NCBI RefSeq assembly: GCF_003149475.2
Contig: NZ_QFWV02000009.1
Coordinates: forward strand, 22,114 to 57,409
Length of the DNA stretch: 35,296 nt
Origin: Oceaniradius stylonematis
GTDB taxonomy: Bacteria > Pseudomonadota > Alphaproteobacteria > Rhizobiales > Rhizobiaceae
Direction: 5' to 3'
Under the pieces are notes generated by a model. That model worked only from the letters and a program-made list of their open reading frames with translations. It made no database searches and had not been told where the DNA came from. The translations under genes were made by a program, and so were the position numbers. Numbering within the stretch: the first letter of the stretch is position 1; every line of letters begins with the position of its first letter. Shown in pieces: positions 1 to 8,076 of the stretch.

Positions 1-2
1 GT

Positions 3-836
3 CGACTGGATACACAATTGCTCGAGCGTGCCATCAAACGCCATGTGGCCGCGCAGGTGGGCGAGGTCGCGGCGCCTTCTGGCGGCGATGATGACCGCGT
101 TGGCCGGCTCGATCCCGAGACGGTCCTTGAGGCTTTCCTTGTTTCCGATCAGGCCTTTCTCGATTCAGTCGTGCCGACGCTGCTGGACAGCGGCGTCAGC
201 CTTTCGGCCTTCTACAAGACAATCGTGCGCCCCGTTGCGGCCAAGCTTGGCGATCTTTGGTGTGAGGACGAGGTCGACTTCGTCAGGGTCGAGATCGTGT
301 CGACGCGGCTGCGGCTGATGTGCAATCAGCTCGTGACGCGGCGCATGGCCGGCCGGACGCCCTGGCACGAAGACGGGCGCCGGCGCATCCTGCTGGCCAA
401 CACCGGCGGGGATCAGCACACGCTGGGCTTTTCGATGGCCGAAGCCTTCTTCCAGGACGCGGGATGGAACGTCGATGGCGGCGCCGATCTCCGGCCGGGC
501 GCCGACTATTACGATACGCTGCAGGCCGGCGACTTTCCTTTCGTGGCCATTGCCTTTGCGCGCGACGATGCGTGCGATCCCACCGACATGGTCGCCCGGA
601 CCCGGCAGGCCTCCGCCCGCCGCGACGTCAGGATTTGTCTCGGCGGCGTTGCCGTCAGTGCAAGTCCTGATCGCTACCGGGCTGCGGGCGCCGATATCGT
701 CGCGCTGGACGCGCTCGACGCCGTTCGGCAGGCCGAGGGATTGCTTGCCGTTTCGCCATGGGAAAAGGCCGGTCATGCTGCGCCAGCCCCCGCCGACAAC
801 GGCGCTGGCGCAGGTCGGGCCGACAAAGGCAGCTAA
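3..836 (+). CDS. B12-binding AerR/PpaA-like regulator (5' partial)
   Basis: The frame is open to the left edge, so the true start may lie outside the window; the first usable start inside is a TTG at 18. Counting from that TTG, an alpha-helical region (about residues 35-115, with the LGDLW and DFV motifs) precedes a Rossmann-like cobalamin-binding domain (about 123-245). The D132-x-H134-x-x-G137 motif carries the histidine that usually ligates cobalt, followed by the Gly-Trp of the B12 fold. The architecture resembles AerR/PpaA and the B12 part of MerR-type light regulators. In phototrophic alphaproteobacteria AerR/PpaA antagonises the PpsR/CrtJ repressor; that role is only inferred here, because no photosynthesis gene is visible. 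The C-terminal tail after about 250 is low complexity. It converges with puuE-uraD 12 bases away. Confidence is high for the domain and low for the target. Confidence 0.8.
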   Translation, partial: RLDTQLLERAIKRHVAAQVGEVAAPSGGDDDRVGRLDPETVLEAFLVSDQAFLDSVVPTLLDSGVSLSAFYKTIVRPVAAKLGDLWCEDEVDFVRVEIVSTRLRLMCNQLVTRRMAGRTPWHEDGRRRILLANTGGDQHTLGFSMAEAFFQDAGWNVDGGADLRPGADYYDTLQAGDFPFVAIAFARDDACDPTDMVARTRQASARRDVRICLGGVAVSASPDRYRAAGADIVALDALDAVRQAEGLLAVSPWEKAGHAAPAPADNGAGAGRADKGS

Positions 837-848
837 AGACGAACGGCT

Positions 849-2285
849 CTAACCCGACAGGTCGCCGCCGTGGGGCAGTATTTCGCCCAGGCGAAGCAGG
901 GCGATCCGTTCGACCTGCCGGCAGGCTTCGGCAAATTCCTGTTCGGCGCTGTTTTCAAGCCGTTGCTGAAACGCTTGCAGGATCGACGCCTTGTCGTGGT
1001 CGCGTACCGCGATGATGAACGGAAAACCGAACTTTTCCGTGTAGGCAAGGTTCAGCGCCTCGAACCGGGCGCGTTCCCGGTCGGTCAGGGCGTCGAGACC
1101 CGCCGAGGCCTGTTCTGCGGTGGAATCGGCGGTTAGCCGCTTGGCGGCAGCGAGCTTGCCGGCGAGATCGGGGTGCGCTTTCAGGACGCCAAGACGTTCG
1201 TCATGGGAGGCGGCACGAAACTGCCGGGCGAGCGCGGCATGCAGGCCGATGGCGGTGTCGTTGGCCGGGCCGAGTTCGTCGTTGAAAGCGCGCTCGGCGA
1301 TCCAGGGCGAGTGCTCGAAGATGCCGCCGAACGCCTCGATGAATTCGGACTTGTCGAGCCGCGAGGGCTTGGCGCGATGCTCGGGCGGAAAAAGGGCGCG
1401 CCAATGGTTGGCGATGTCGATGCGCCGGGCGAACCAGACGCCGGATTTCGATTGCGCGTAGTCGATGAAACGCTTGAGTGCCATCGCCCGGCCGGGCCGG
1501 CCGGCGAGCCGGCAATGAAGGCCGACCGACATCATCCTGGCCTGGCCCTGTTCGCCCTCGGCATAAAGAGTGTCGAACGTGTCCTTCAGATAGGCGAAGA
1601 ACTGGTCGCCCGCATTGAAGCCCTGCGGCGTTGCGAACCGCATGTCGTTGGCGTCCAGCGTGTAGGGCACGATGAGCTGGTCGTGCCCGTCATAATGGTG
1701 CCAGTAGGGCAGATCGTCGGCGTAAGAGTCGGCCACATAGGCAAAACCGCCTTCCTGTGCGGCCAGATCGACCGTGTTGACCGAGCAGCGGCCCGTGTAC
1801 CAGCCATGGGGACGCTCTCCCGTCACCTCGCGGTGGACGCGGATCGCCTCCTCCATGTGGTGCTTTTCCTGATCGGGGGAGAAATCCTTGTACTCAATCC
1901 ATTTGAGGCCGTGCGACGCGATTTCCCAGTCCGCTTGCTGCATGGCGCGGACCTGCGCGGGAGACCGGGCGAGGGCTGTTGCGACGCCATAGACGGTCAC
2001 CGGAACACCGGCCTGCACGAACAGCCGGTGCAAGCGCCAGAAGCCGGCGCGCGCGCCATATTCGTAGATCGTCTCCATGTTCCAGTGGCGCTGACCCGGC
2101 CAGGCGGCGGCGCCGACAATCTCCGACAGGAAGGCTTCGGAAGCCTCGTCGCCATGGAGAAGGGAGTTTTCGCCGCCTTCCTCATAATTGACGACGAACT
2201 GGACGGCGATCTTGGCGCCGCCCGGCCATTTCGGGTCGGGCGGGGTCTGGCCGTGGCCGTGCATGTCGCGGGGGTAGCGGTTCAT
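849..2285 (-). CDS. puuE-uraD: PuuE allantoinase fused to OHCU decarboxylase UraD
   Basis: This bifunctional enzyme covers two steps of urate breakdown. Residues about 1-305 form a polysaccharide-deacetylase-like PuuE domain (metal-independent allantoinase in known members), with motifs such as WEIASHG near 120-126. Residues about 312-478 form 2-oxo-4-hydroxy-4-carboxy-5-ureidoimidazoline decarboxylase: H371 in HPDLAG and E391 in the following S-x-x-EQ motif have the spacing of the known catalytic His/Glu pair, and KFGFPF at 418-423 is a family signature. UraD yields S-allantoin, which PuuE opens to allantoate, so the domain order is opposite to the reaction order. An AGGAG lies about 9 bases before the ATG. 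It diverges from uraH. Similar fusions are known in proteobacteria, so this is not an assembly artefact. Confidence 0.95.
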   Translation of the reverse strand: MNRYPRDMHGHGQTPPDPKWPGGAKIAVQFVVNYEEGGENSLLHGDEASEAFLSEIVGAAAWPGQRHWNMETIYEYGARAGFWRLHRLFVQAGVPVTVYGVATALARSPAQVRAMQQADWEIASHGLKWIEYKDFSPDQEKHHMEEAIRVHREVTGERPHGWYTGRCSVNTVDLAAQEGGFAYVADSYADDLPYWHHYDGHDQLIVPYTLDANDMRFATPQGFNAGDQFFAYLKDTFDTLYAEGEQGQARMMSVGLHCRLAGRPGRAMALKRFIDYAQSKSGVWFARRIDIANHWRALFPPEHRAKPSRLDKSEFIEAFGGIFEHSPWIAERAFNDELGPANDTAIGLHAALARQFRAASHDERLGVLKAHPDLAGKLAAAKRLTADSTAEQASAGLDALTDRERARFEALNLAYTEKFGFPFIIAVRDHDKASILQAFQQRLENSAEQEFAEACRQVERIALLRLGEILPHGGDLSG

Positions 2286-2353
2286 GGCCGCCGGCTCCTG
2301 TGTGGCGCGCCGGACTTCACAAGCGCGCGGGATGCTGTCAGATGGTGCATGGA

Positions 2354-2386
2354 CTTGTCATGCCGATTTTCGGCCGATCAGACAAG
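2354..2386. promoter_or_regulatory. Inverted repeat in puuE-uraD/uraH divergent region
   Basis: CTTGTC at 2354-2359 and GACAAG at 2381-2386 form matched arms around an inner hairpin (GCCGA, TTT, TCGGC at 2362-2374). It lies in the 122-base region between the divergent urate genes and could be an operator for a urate-responsive regulator. No regulator gene of that type is adjacent, and the inner hairpin could be incidental. Confidence 0.3.
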
Positions 2387-2407
2387 CATGCGGGGAGAGC
2401 GAGCGCG

Positions 2408-2770
2408 ATGGCCGAAGGCGGATTTCTGACGACCCATGTGCTGGACACGGCACGCGGCGTGCCGGCGGCGGGCATGGCGATCCAGCTCTATCGGGTGTCG
2501 GGCAATTCGCACACAAAGATCGCCGAGGCGGTGACCAATGATGACGGGCGCACCGATGGCCCCATCCTGCCGGCGGGCACGTTCAAGGCCGGCCAGTACG
2601 AGCTGGTCTTTCATGCGGGCGACTATCTGCGCGCCAACGGGCTTGCCGGCGACGAGCCGCTGTTTCTCGACCAGGTGCCGATCCGCTTCGGCATCAGCGA
2701 CGGCGAGGCCCACTATCACGTGCCGCTTCTGGTTTCGCCCTATGGCTATTCGACCTATCGGGGCAGCTAG
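2408..2770 (+). CDS. uraH: 5-hydroxyisourate hydrolase (transthyretin-like)
   Basis: This 120-residue protein of the transthyretin-related family hydrolyses 5-hydroxyisourate, the unstable product of urate oxidation, to OHCU, the substrate of UraD. The N-terminal [14 protein letters not shown] stretch and the C-terminal Tyr-Arg-Gly-Ser end are the two family signatures; the YRGS tail contributes to the active site and separates these enzymes from true transthyretins. Its length is typical. The open frame extends back to 2300, but the ATG at 2408 has a GGGGAG about 10 bases upstream and starts just before the conserved domain, so I chose it. There is no signal peptide, so a cytosolic role is expected. 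puuD follows after 20 bases, in the order of a small operon. Confidence 0.95.
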   Translation: MAEGGFLTTHVLDTARGVPAAGMAIQLYRVSGNSHTKIAEAVTNDDGRTDGPILPAGTFKAGQYELVFHAGDYLRANGLAGDEPLFLDQVPIRFGISDGEAHYHVPLLVSPYGYSTYRGS

Positions 2771-2790
2771 CGGGGCGAAGGGCCGAACCG

Positions 2791-4014
2791 ATGTATGATC
2801 TCGCCGTCTTCATGGAATGGGCCGAGTTCGCCGTGCGCTGGCTGCATGTCATCACGGCCATCGCCTGGATCGGCTCGTCCTTCTATTTCATCGCGCTCGA
2901 CCTGGGTCTGAACCGGGATATCGAAGGCCCGGCCGATGGCGAGGAATGGCAGGTCCATGGCGGCGGCTTCTACCACATCCAGAAATATCTCGTCGCGCCC
3001 GAGGCGATGCCCGAGCATTTGACCTGGTTCAAATGGGAGAGCTACGCCACCTGGCTTTCGGGCTTCGCCATGCTCGTCCTCGTCTATTATCTGGGCGCCG
3101 ATCTCTATCTGGTCGATCCGAACGTTGCCGACATTTCGATCCCGTTCGCCATCGCCATCTCGCTGGCGTCGCTGGCGTTCGGCTGGATCGTCTACGACCA
3201 GCTCTGCAAGTCGCCGCTCGGCGAGACGCCGACCGTCCTGATGCTGCTCCTTTTCGTGCTGCTCGTGGTCATGGCCTGGGGCTACACGCAGGTGTTTTCG
3301 GGACGGGCGGCGCTTTTGCACCTTGGCGCCTTCACCGCCACGATCATGACGGCGAACGTGTTCCTGATCATCATTCCCAACCAGAAAATCGTCGTCGCGG
3401 ATCTCAAGGCCGGCCGCACACCCGACGCCAAATACGGCAAGATCGCCAAGCTGCGCTCGACGCACAACAACTACCTCACCCTGCCGGTGATCTTCTTCAT
3501 GCTGTCGATCCATTATCCGCTGGCGTTTGCGAGCGAATACAACTGGCTGATCGCGGCGCTGGTGTTCCTGATGGGCGTGACGATCCGGCACTATTTCAAC
3601 ACGCGTCATGCGCGCGCCGGCAACCCGACCTGGACGTGGCTGGCGACGGCGATCCTGTTCGTTCTCATCATGGCGATTTCGACCTGGCCGCTCTTTTCGG
3701 ACGATCCGGCCAACCCAGAGGACGCCAGGGCCACGCCCTATCAGGAGCGGATCATGGCGACCGAGGGCTTTGAGGAGGTCGCATCGATCGTGCAGGGACG
3801 CTGCTCGATGTGCCATGCCACCGAGCCATTCTGGGACGGCATCGTCTTCCCGCCCAACGGCGTGCGGCTCGAAACGCATGCGCAGATCGCCGCGCATGCG
3901 CGCGACATCTACATCCAGTCGGGCGTCACGCACGCTATGCCGCCGGCGAACGTGTCCTTCATGGAGGATGAAGAGCGCCGCGCGATTGTCGAATGGTTCC
4001 GCTCGGTTCAGTGA
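2791..4014 (+). CDS. puuD: Membrane urate oxidase PuuD with cytochrome c domain
   Basis: PuuD oxidises urate to 5-hydroxyisourate and, unlike cofactor-free uricase, is an integral membrane protein with a C-terminal haem domain that passes electrons to the respiratory chain. Several hydrophobic segments occupy roughly residues 10-300 (first at about 13-35, then the region from about 85 to 300), matching the DUF989 membrane domain. A CxxCH haem site (C338-S-M-C-H342) lies in the soluble C-terminal domain, with a Met in a MPP motif further on as the likely axial ligand. At 407 residues it has the family's usual size. Together with UraH and the UraD-PuuE fusion it completes urate to allantoate. 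Its last 7 bases overlap the 3' end of the convergent ackA. Confidence 0.95.
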   Translation: MYDLAVFMEWAEFAVRWLHVITAIAWIGSSFYFIALDLGLNRDIEGPADGEEWQVHGGGFYHIQKYLVAPEAMPEHLTWFKWESYATWLSGFAMLVLVYYLGADLYLVDPNVADISIPFAIAISLASLAFGWIVYDQLCKSPLGETPTVLMLLLFVLLVVMAWGYTQVFSGRAALLHLGAFTATIMTANVFLIIIPNQKIVVADLKAGRTPDAKYGKIAKLRSTHNNYLTLPVIFFMLSIHYPLAFASEYNWLIAALVFLMGVTIRHYFNTRHARAGNPTWTWLATAILFVLIMAISTWPLFSDDPANPEDARATPYQERIMATEGFEEVASIVQGRCSMCHATEPFWDGIVFPPNGVRLETHAQIAAHARDIYIQSGVTHAMPPANVSFMEDEERRAIVEWFRSVQ

Positions 4015-5180
4015 GCGCCTGACAGCGCGGCGCCGACGGCGCGGGCCATCACCAGTTCCTCATTGGTCGGAACCACCATGACGCGGACCCGGCCGGTGCC
4101 GATGTCGCGGGCGTTGTCGGCGTTATTGTCCTCGTCGACCGCGATGCCGAGCCATTCCATACCCGCGCAGACCTCGCGCCTGATGCGTGCCGAGTTCTCG
4201 CCGATGCCGCCGGTGAAGATCAGCGCGTCGAGCCCGCCGAGCACCGCGCTCATGCCGCCCAGTTCACGGCGGATGCGGAAGACGAAATAGTCGATCGCCT
4301 CGCGGGCGTGCGGATCGTCGCTTTGTTCCAGCGTGCGCATGTCATGCGTCAGGCCGGACAGGCCCTTGAGACCGCTTTCCCGATAGAGAAGGTTGGCGAT
4401 CTGATCGGCGTCCATGCCGTGATGCTGCATCATGTAGAGCAGCACGCCCGGATCGATCTGGCCGCAGCGCGTGCCCATGGGCAGACCGTCGAGCGCGGTG
4501 AAGCCCATGGTCGATCCGACGCTTAGGCCGTCGCGCACCGCGCACATGGAGGCGCCATTGCCAAGATGGGCGATCACGACGCGTCCGCGCGCAAGGTCCG
4601 GCTCGGTGCGAGCGATTTCCGAGGCGATGTACTCATAGGACAGGCCGTGGAAGCCATATCGCCGCACGCCTTCGTCGAACCATTTGCGGGGCAGGGCGAA
4701 CGTGTCGTTGACGAACGGATGGGTGCGATGGAACGCCGTGTCGAAACAGGCGATCTGGACGGCGTCCGGAAAGGCGGCGATGGCCGCCTCGACGCAGTCG
4801 AGATTGTGCGGCTGGTGCAGGGGGGCGAGCGGCTCGAGCGTGCGCAGCTTGCCGATGACCTCCGGCGTCAGTTCAGTGGGGGCGACAAAGTCAGTGCCGC
4901 CATGGACGACACGGTGGCCGACGCCGGCAACGGTCGAACCACCGAACAGGACGTCCGCCCGACCGAGAATCGCGGAAAGCGCGCCGGCATGGTCGTTGGC
5001 CTCGATACCGACAACCTGCTTGTCCCCACCGCGTTCGACGATCAGCCTTGTCTGCTGGGTGGGCGACAGATTCTCCACTTGTCCCGATGCGCGGAGCGCC
5101 GGTCCATCGCCCTGCGCATAGACCGCGAACTTGACCGAGGACGAGCCCGCATTGAGCGTCAGGATCGCCGCGTCCGACAT
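4008..5180 (-). CDS. ackA: Acetate kinase
   Basis: This enzyme interconverts acetyl phosphate plus ADP with acetate plus ATP. The 390-residue protein has the ASKHA-fold signatures of the family: N10-AGSSS at the N terminus, R90 in HRVVHGG, D146 in CFDTAFH, H177 in YGFHGLS, HLGNGAS for phosphate binding, and GGIGENSARIRR near the C terminus. These match the catalytic Arg/Asp/His set known from archaeal and bacterial acetate kinases. It follows the phosphotransacetylase gene by 7 bases on the same strand, so the two are probably cotranscribed. Which direction of the Pta-AckA pathway dominates cannot be read from the sequence. A propionate kinase role is possible but less likely given the pta neighbour. 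Confidence 0.95.
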   Translation of the reverse strand: MSDAAILTLNAGSSSVKFAVYAQGDGPALRASGQVENLSPTQQTRLIVERGGDKQVVGIEANDHAGALSAILGRADVLFGGSTVAGVGHRVVHGGTDFVAPTELTPEVIGKLRTLEPLAPLHQPHNLDCVEAAIAAFPDAVQIACFDTAFHRTHPFVNDTFALPRKWFDEGVRRYGFHGLSYEYIASEIARTEPDLARGRVVIAHLGNGASMCAVRDGLSVGSTMGFTALDGLPMGTRCGQIDPGVLLYMMQHHGMDADQIANLLYRESGLKGLSGLTHDMRTLEQSDDPHAREAIDYFVFRIRRELGGMSAVLGGLDALIFTGGIGENSARIRREVCAGMEWLGIAVDEDNNADNARDIGTGRVRVMVVPTNEELVMARAVGAALSGAH

Positions 5181-5187
5181 GGTGTGC

Positions 5188-6573
5188 CTACTGGTTCAGT
5201 TGCCATTGGTGGTAGAGCGCGGCGACCGCGCAGGAGGCAAGCCGTGCCTTGTCGTCATCGGCGCGGCTCGACAGGATCACCGGGCACTTGGCGCCGAGCA
5301 CGAGGCCGCCCGCCTCGGCATGGGCCAGAAACGTCAGCTGCTTGGCGATCATGTTGGCCGATTCCAGGTTCGGCGCCATCAGAATGTCGGCGTGGCCGGC
5401 GACCAGCGAGCGGATGCCCTTGGTGCGCGCCGCATCCTCGTCCACCGCATTGTCCATGGCGAGCGGACCGTCGACGATTCCGCCCCGGATCTGGCCACGG
5501 TCGGCCATCTTGGCGAGCGCGGCCGCCTCGATGGTCGATGGCAGCTTGGGATTGACCGTTTCGACCGCCGACAGGACGGCGACCTTTGGCACCTCGACGC
5601 CCAGCGCGCGGCCCAGATCGATCGCGTTCTGGATGATGTCGACCTTCTCATGCAGTTCCGGCGCGATGTTGATGGCCGCATCGGTGATCATCAGCAGATG
5701 ATCGAGGCCGGGCACATCCATGCAGAAGACGTGGCTGAGGCGCCGCCTTGTTCGCAGGCCGCCGTCGGATTTGACGATGGCGCGCAGAAGGTCGTCCGTG
5801 TGCAGATGGCCCTTCATGACAGCGCCGGCACGGCCCTCGTGGACGAGCTGGACGGCACGGGCCGCCGCGACCGAATCGGTCGGCGCGTCGATGATCTCGA
5901 ACGGGTGCAGATCGACGCCCATTTCGACGCCCGTTTCGCGGATCTTCTTCTCGTCGCCGACGAGGATCGGCACGATCAGAGTGTGTTCGGCGGCCAGCAG
6001 CGCCCCGCCAAGCGACTTGGGATCGTCGGGGCAGACAACGGCGGTGGGCAGAGCGGGCAGCGGTTCGGCCAGCTCAAGCAGCCTGTCGAAATGGACGTGC
6101 CGCTGCACGGTCAGGCCGGGCAGGTCGTCGGCGGCGAAACTCAGTTTCGTCTTCGGCGCGATGACCGTCGCCTCGCCCTCGACGATCGGCGCGCCGTCCG
6201 CCTTGGTCACCGTTGTCGCGAAGACTGCCAGGCGTTCGGGTTTCTTCTTGGCTAGCCGGATCGTGACGGTCAGTTCGTCGCCGGCATGGGCGCGGCCCAG
6301 AAAGCGCAAATTCTGGCCTTTGTAGAGCGTTCCCGGGCCGGGCAACTGGTTGCCGAGCACCGCCGATATCAGCGAAGCCACCCACATGGAGGGAGCGATC
6401 GGCTCATCGGCCTCGCCGTCGCCGTCATGGTCTCCCTTGGGCAGGTGAACCGGATTGTGATTGCCCGAAGAAGACGCGTAGACGAGAAAATCCTCGGCGC
6501 GGCAGAGGCGCTTGGCGGACGCCTCCATGCCTATCTCAAGGGCGTCCCAGGGCGTGTTGGAATAGGTGTTCAT
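5188..6573 (-). CDS. pta: MaoC-like hydratase / phosphate acetyltransferase fusion
   Basis: This is a 461-residue two-domain protein. Residues about 1-145 form a hot-dog MaoC/(R)-hydratase-like domain, with the SSGNHNPVHLP motif containing the usual Asn/His substrate-binding segment. The rest is a PTA/PTB phosphotransacetylase domain (MKGHLHTDDLLRA, TDAAINIAP and GGIVDGPLAMDNA motifs), which converts acetyl-CoA and phosphate to acetyl phosphate. Databases hold this architecture as bifunctional enoyl-CoA hydratase/phosphate acetyltransferase. The hydratase activity is inferred from the fold. It is the first gene of an operon with ackA. The start is uncertain: the ATG at 6573 fits the domain but has a weak ribosome site, while an in-frame ATG at 6618 would add 15 residues. 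The frame runs open far upstream through the opposite-strand peroxidase gene, but that is an artefact of GC-rich sequence. Confidence 0.9.
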   Translation of the reverse strand: MNTYSNTPWDALEIGMEASAKRLCRAEDFLVYASSSGNHNPVHLPKGDHDGDGEADEPIAPSMWVASLISAVLGNQLPGPGTLYKGQNLRFLGRAHAGDELTVTIRLAKKKPERLAVFATTVTKADGAPIVEGEATVIAPKTKLSFAADDLPGLTVQRHVHFDRLLELAEPLPALPTAVVCPDDPKSLGGALLAAEHTLIVPILVGDEKKIRETGVEMGVDLHPFEIIDAPTDSVAAARAVQLVHEGRAGAVMKGHLHTDDLLRAIVKSDGGLRTRRRLSHVFCMDVPGLDHLLMITDAAINIAPELHEKVDIIQNAIDLGRALGVEVPKVAVLSAVETVNPKLPSTIEAAALAKMADRGQIRGGIVDGPLAMDNAVDEDAARTKGIRSLVAGHADILMAPNLESANMIAKQLTFLAHAEAGGLVLGAKCPVILSSRADDDKARLASCAVAALYHQWQLNQ

Positions 6574-6732
6574 CTCATCGAGGTCCCGAAAGGCCGCACC
6601 GCATGCCGGTTCCTCCATCGGGGCGCTGTCATAGTCAACCGCCAAATCGGCTTTGCTTGGCGACGGCTGTCGCGGCGATTGCAAATCGCATGTCGAGGCG
6701 GCAGTCTGCCAGCGCATGATCGGGAGGAACGG

Positions 6733-8064
6733 ATGCGCCGCTCGCTGTTGATGTTGATGCTGTGCATGCCGCTCGGGACCGCCGCTGCCGCCGACCTGCC
6801 GCCGCCTGTCACCGACGACATGTTCGCGCCGGTCGACGAGGCCGAGGCGCGGCTTGGCTGGCAATTGTTCTGGGATCCGGTCCTTTCGGGCAACCGCAAC
6901 ATCTCCTGCGCGACGTGCCATCATCCCGATTTCGGCACCGGCGACGGCGTGTCGCTGGCCTTGGGAGAGGGCGGCATCGGGCTCGGTCCCGACCGGCGCG
7001 TCGATCCCGAAAATCCGCCCGAACAGCGCATTCCGCGAAACGCGCCGGCGCTGTTCAATCTCGGCGCGCGCGAATTCACGGTGTTGTTCCATGACGGCCG
7101 GATCGAGGTGGACGAGACACGGCCCTCGGGCCTGCGCACGCCGCTCGAAGACGAGATGACCGCCGGTTTCGCCAACATCCTGTCCGCGCAGACCATGTTT
7201 CCGGTCCTGTCGCAGGACGAGATGGCTGGCCACTACAGCGAGAACGAGGTGTCGCTGGCCGTCCGCATGGGGCGGATCACCGGCGAGGGCGGCGCCTGGG
7301 ACCGGATTTCGCAGCGCGTGGCGGCGATCGATGCGTACCGGACCCAGTTCGAGACGGTCTATCCGGAGATCGGGGCGGGCCGGGCCATCGCATTCACGGA
7401 TATCTCGAACGCCATCGCCGCCTTCATTGCGTTCGAGTGGCGTTCCGACAAGGCGCCGTTCGATGCGATGCTGCGCGGTGAGGCGGAACCGACCGGCGCT
7501 TCGGCCAAGGGATTGGACCTGTTTTATGGCGAAGCGGGCTGCGCGACGTGCCATGCCGGCCCGTTCCTGACCGATCACGGGTTTCACGCCATGGGGCAGC
7601 CGCAGATCGGGCCGGGCAAGGCCGAACGGTTCGAGGCCCATGCGCGCGACATTGGCCGGATGCGGGTGACGGGCGACCCCGCCGACGCCTACAAGTTCCG
7701 GACACCAAGCCTGCGCAACGTCGCTCTGACGGCGCCCTACGGCCATGCCGGGGCTTTTGGAGAACTGGACGCGTTTTTGCGCCATCATGTCGATCCGGCG
7801 GCAGGCCTTGCCGCCTATGATCCCGGTCAGGCCGTGCTTGCCACGCTGCAAGGCGCCGACGATTTCGCCGTTCTGAACGATGCCGACGAGCGGACGGCGA
7901 TTGCCGAGGCGGTGGAGATCGAACCGGTGCCGCTGGCGGATGCGGACATTGCCGCGCTCGTGGCGTTCCTCGGAACGCTGACGGACCAAGCCGCCGCCAA
8001 GGGCCGGTTCGGCATTCCCGACGCTGTGCCGAGCGGGCTGGAGGTCGAACGCCAGCGAGATTGA
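6733..8064 (+). CDS. Di-haem cytochrome c peroxidase, MauG-like, exported
   Basis: The 443-residue protein starts with a signal peptide (MRRS, a hydrophobic run, then an alanine-rich cleavage region near residue 20), so it acts in the periplasm. Two CxxCH haem-attachment sites are visible: C59-A-T-C-H63 in the N-terminal haem domain and C270-A-T-C-H274 in the second, the pattern of bacterial di-haem peroxidases and MauG. The RNAPALFNLG and FHDGRIE segments are also family features. A GGGAGGAAC lies just before the ATG at 6733; the open frame extends further upstream but lacks a signal sequence there. The peroxide-reducing role is family knowledge; a MauG-like role in modifying a partner protein is equally possible. 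It converges with the FG-GAP gene at 8077, 12 bases away. Confidence 0.9.
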   Translation: MRRSLLMLMLCMPLGTAAAADLPPPVTDDMFAPVDEAEARLGWQLFWDPVLSGNRNISCATCHHPDFGTGDGVSLALGEGGIGLGPDRRVDPENPPEQRIPRNAPALFNLGAREFTVLFHDGRIEVDETRPSGLRTPLEDEMTAGFANILSAQTMFPVLSQDEMAGHYSENEVSLAVRMGRITGEGGAWDRISQRVAAIDAYRTQFETVYPEIGAGRAIAFTDISNAIAAFIAFEWRSDKAPFDAMLRGEAEPTGASAKGLDLFYGEAGCATCHAGPFLTDHGFHAMGQPQIGPGKAERFEAHARDIGRMRVTGDPADAYKFRTPSLRNVALTAPYGHAGAFGELDAFLRHHVDPAAGLAAYDPGQAVLATLQGADDFAVLNDADERTAIAEAVEIEPVPLADADIAALVAFLGTLTDQAAAKGRFGIPDAVPSGLEVERQRD

Positions 8065-8076
8065 GCGGAACGTTGC

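Noticed and set aside
1173-2429. 418-codon plus-strand open frame opposite puuE-uraD
   Set aside because: It is a shadow of a recognised fusion enzyme, with no recognisable domain.
2767-3933. 388-codon minus-strand open frame opposite puuD
   Set aside because: It is extremely rich in Arg/Asp/His and antisense to a membrane protein with a clear haem motif; it is a shadow frame.
6574-7989. Long upstream extension of the pta frame, making a 933-residue protein
   Set aside because: The extension lies antisense to the di-haem peroxidase gene, shows no domain, and the MaoC-PTA protein begins naturally at 6573 (or 6618).
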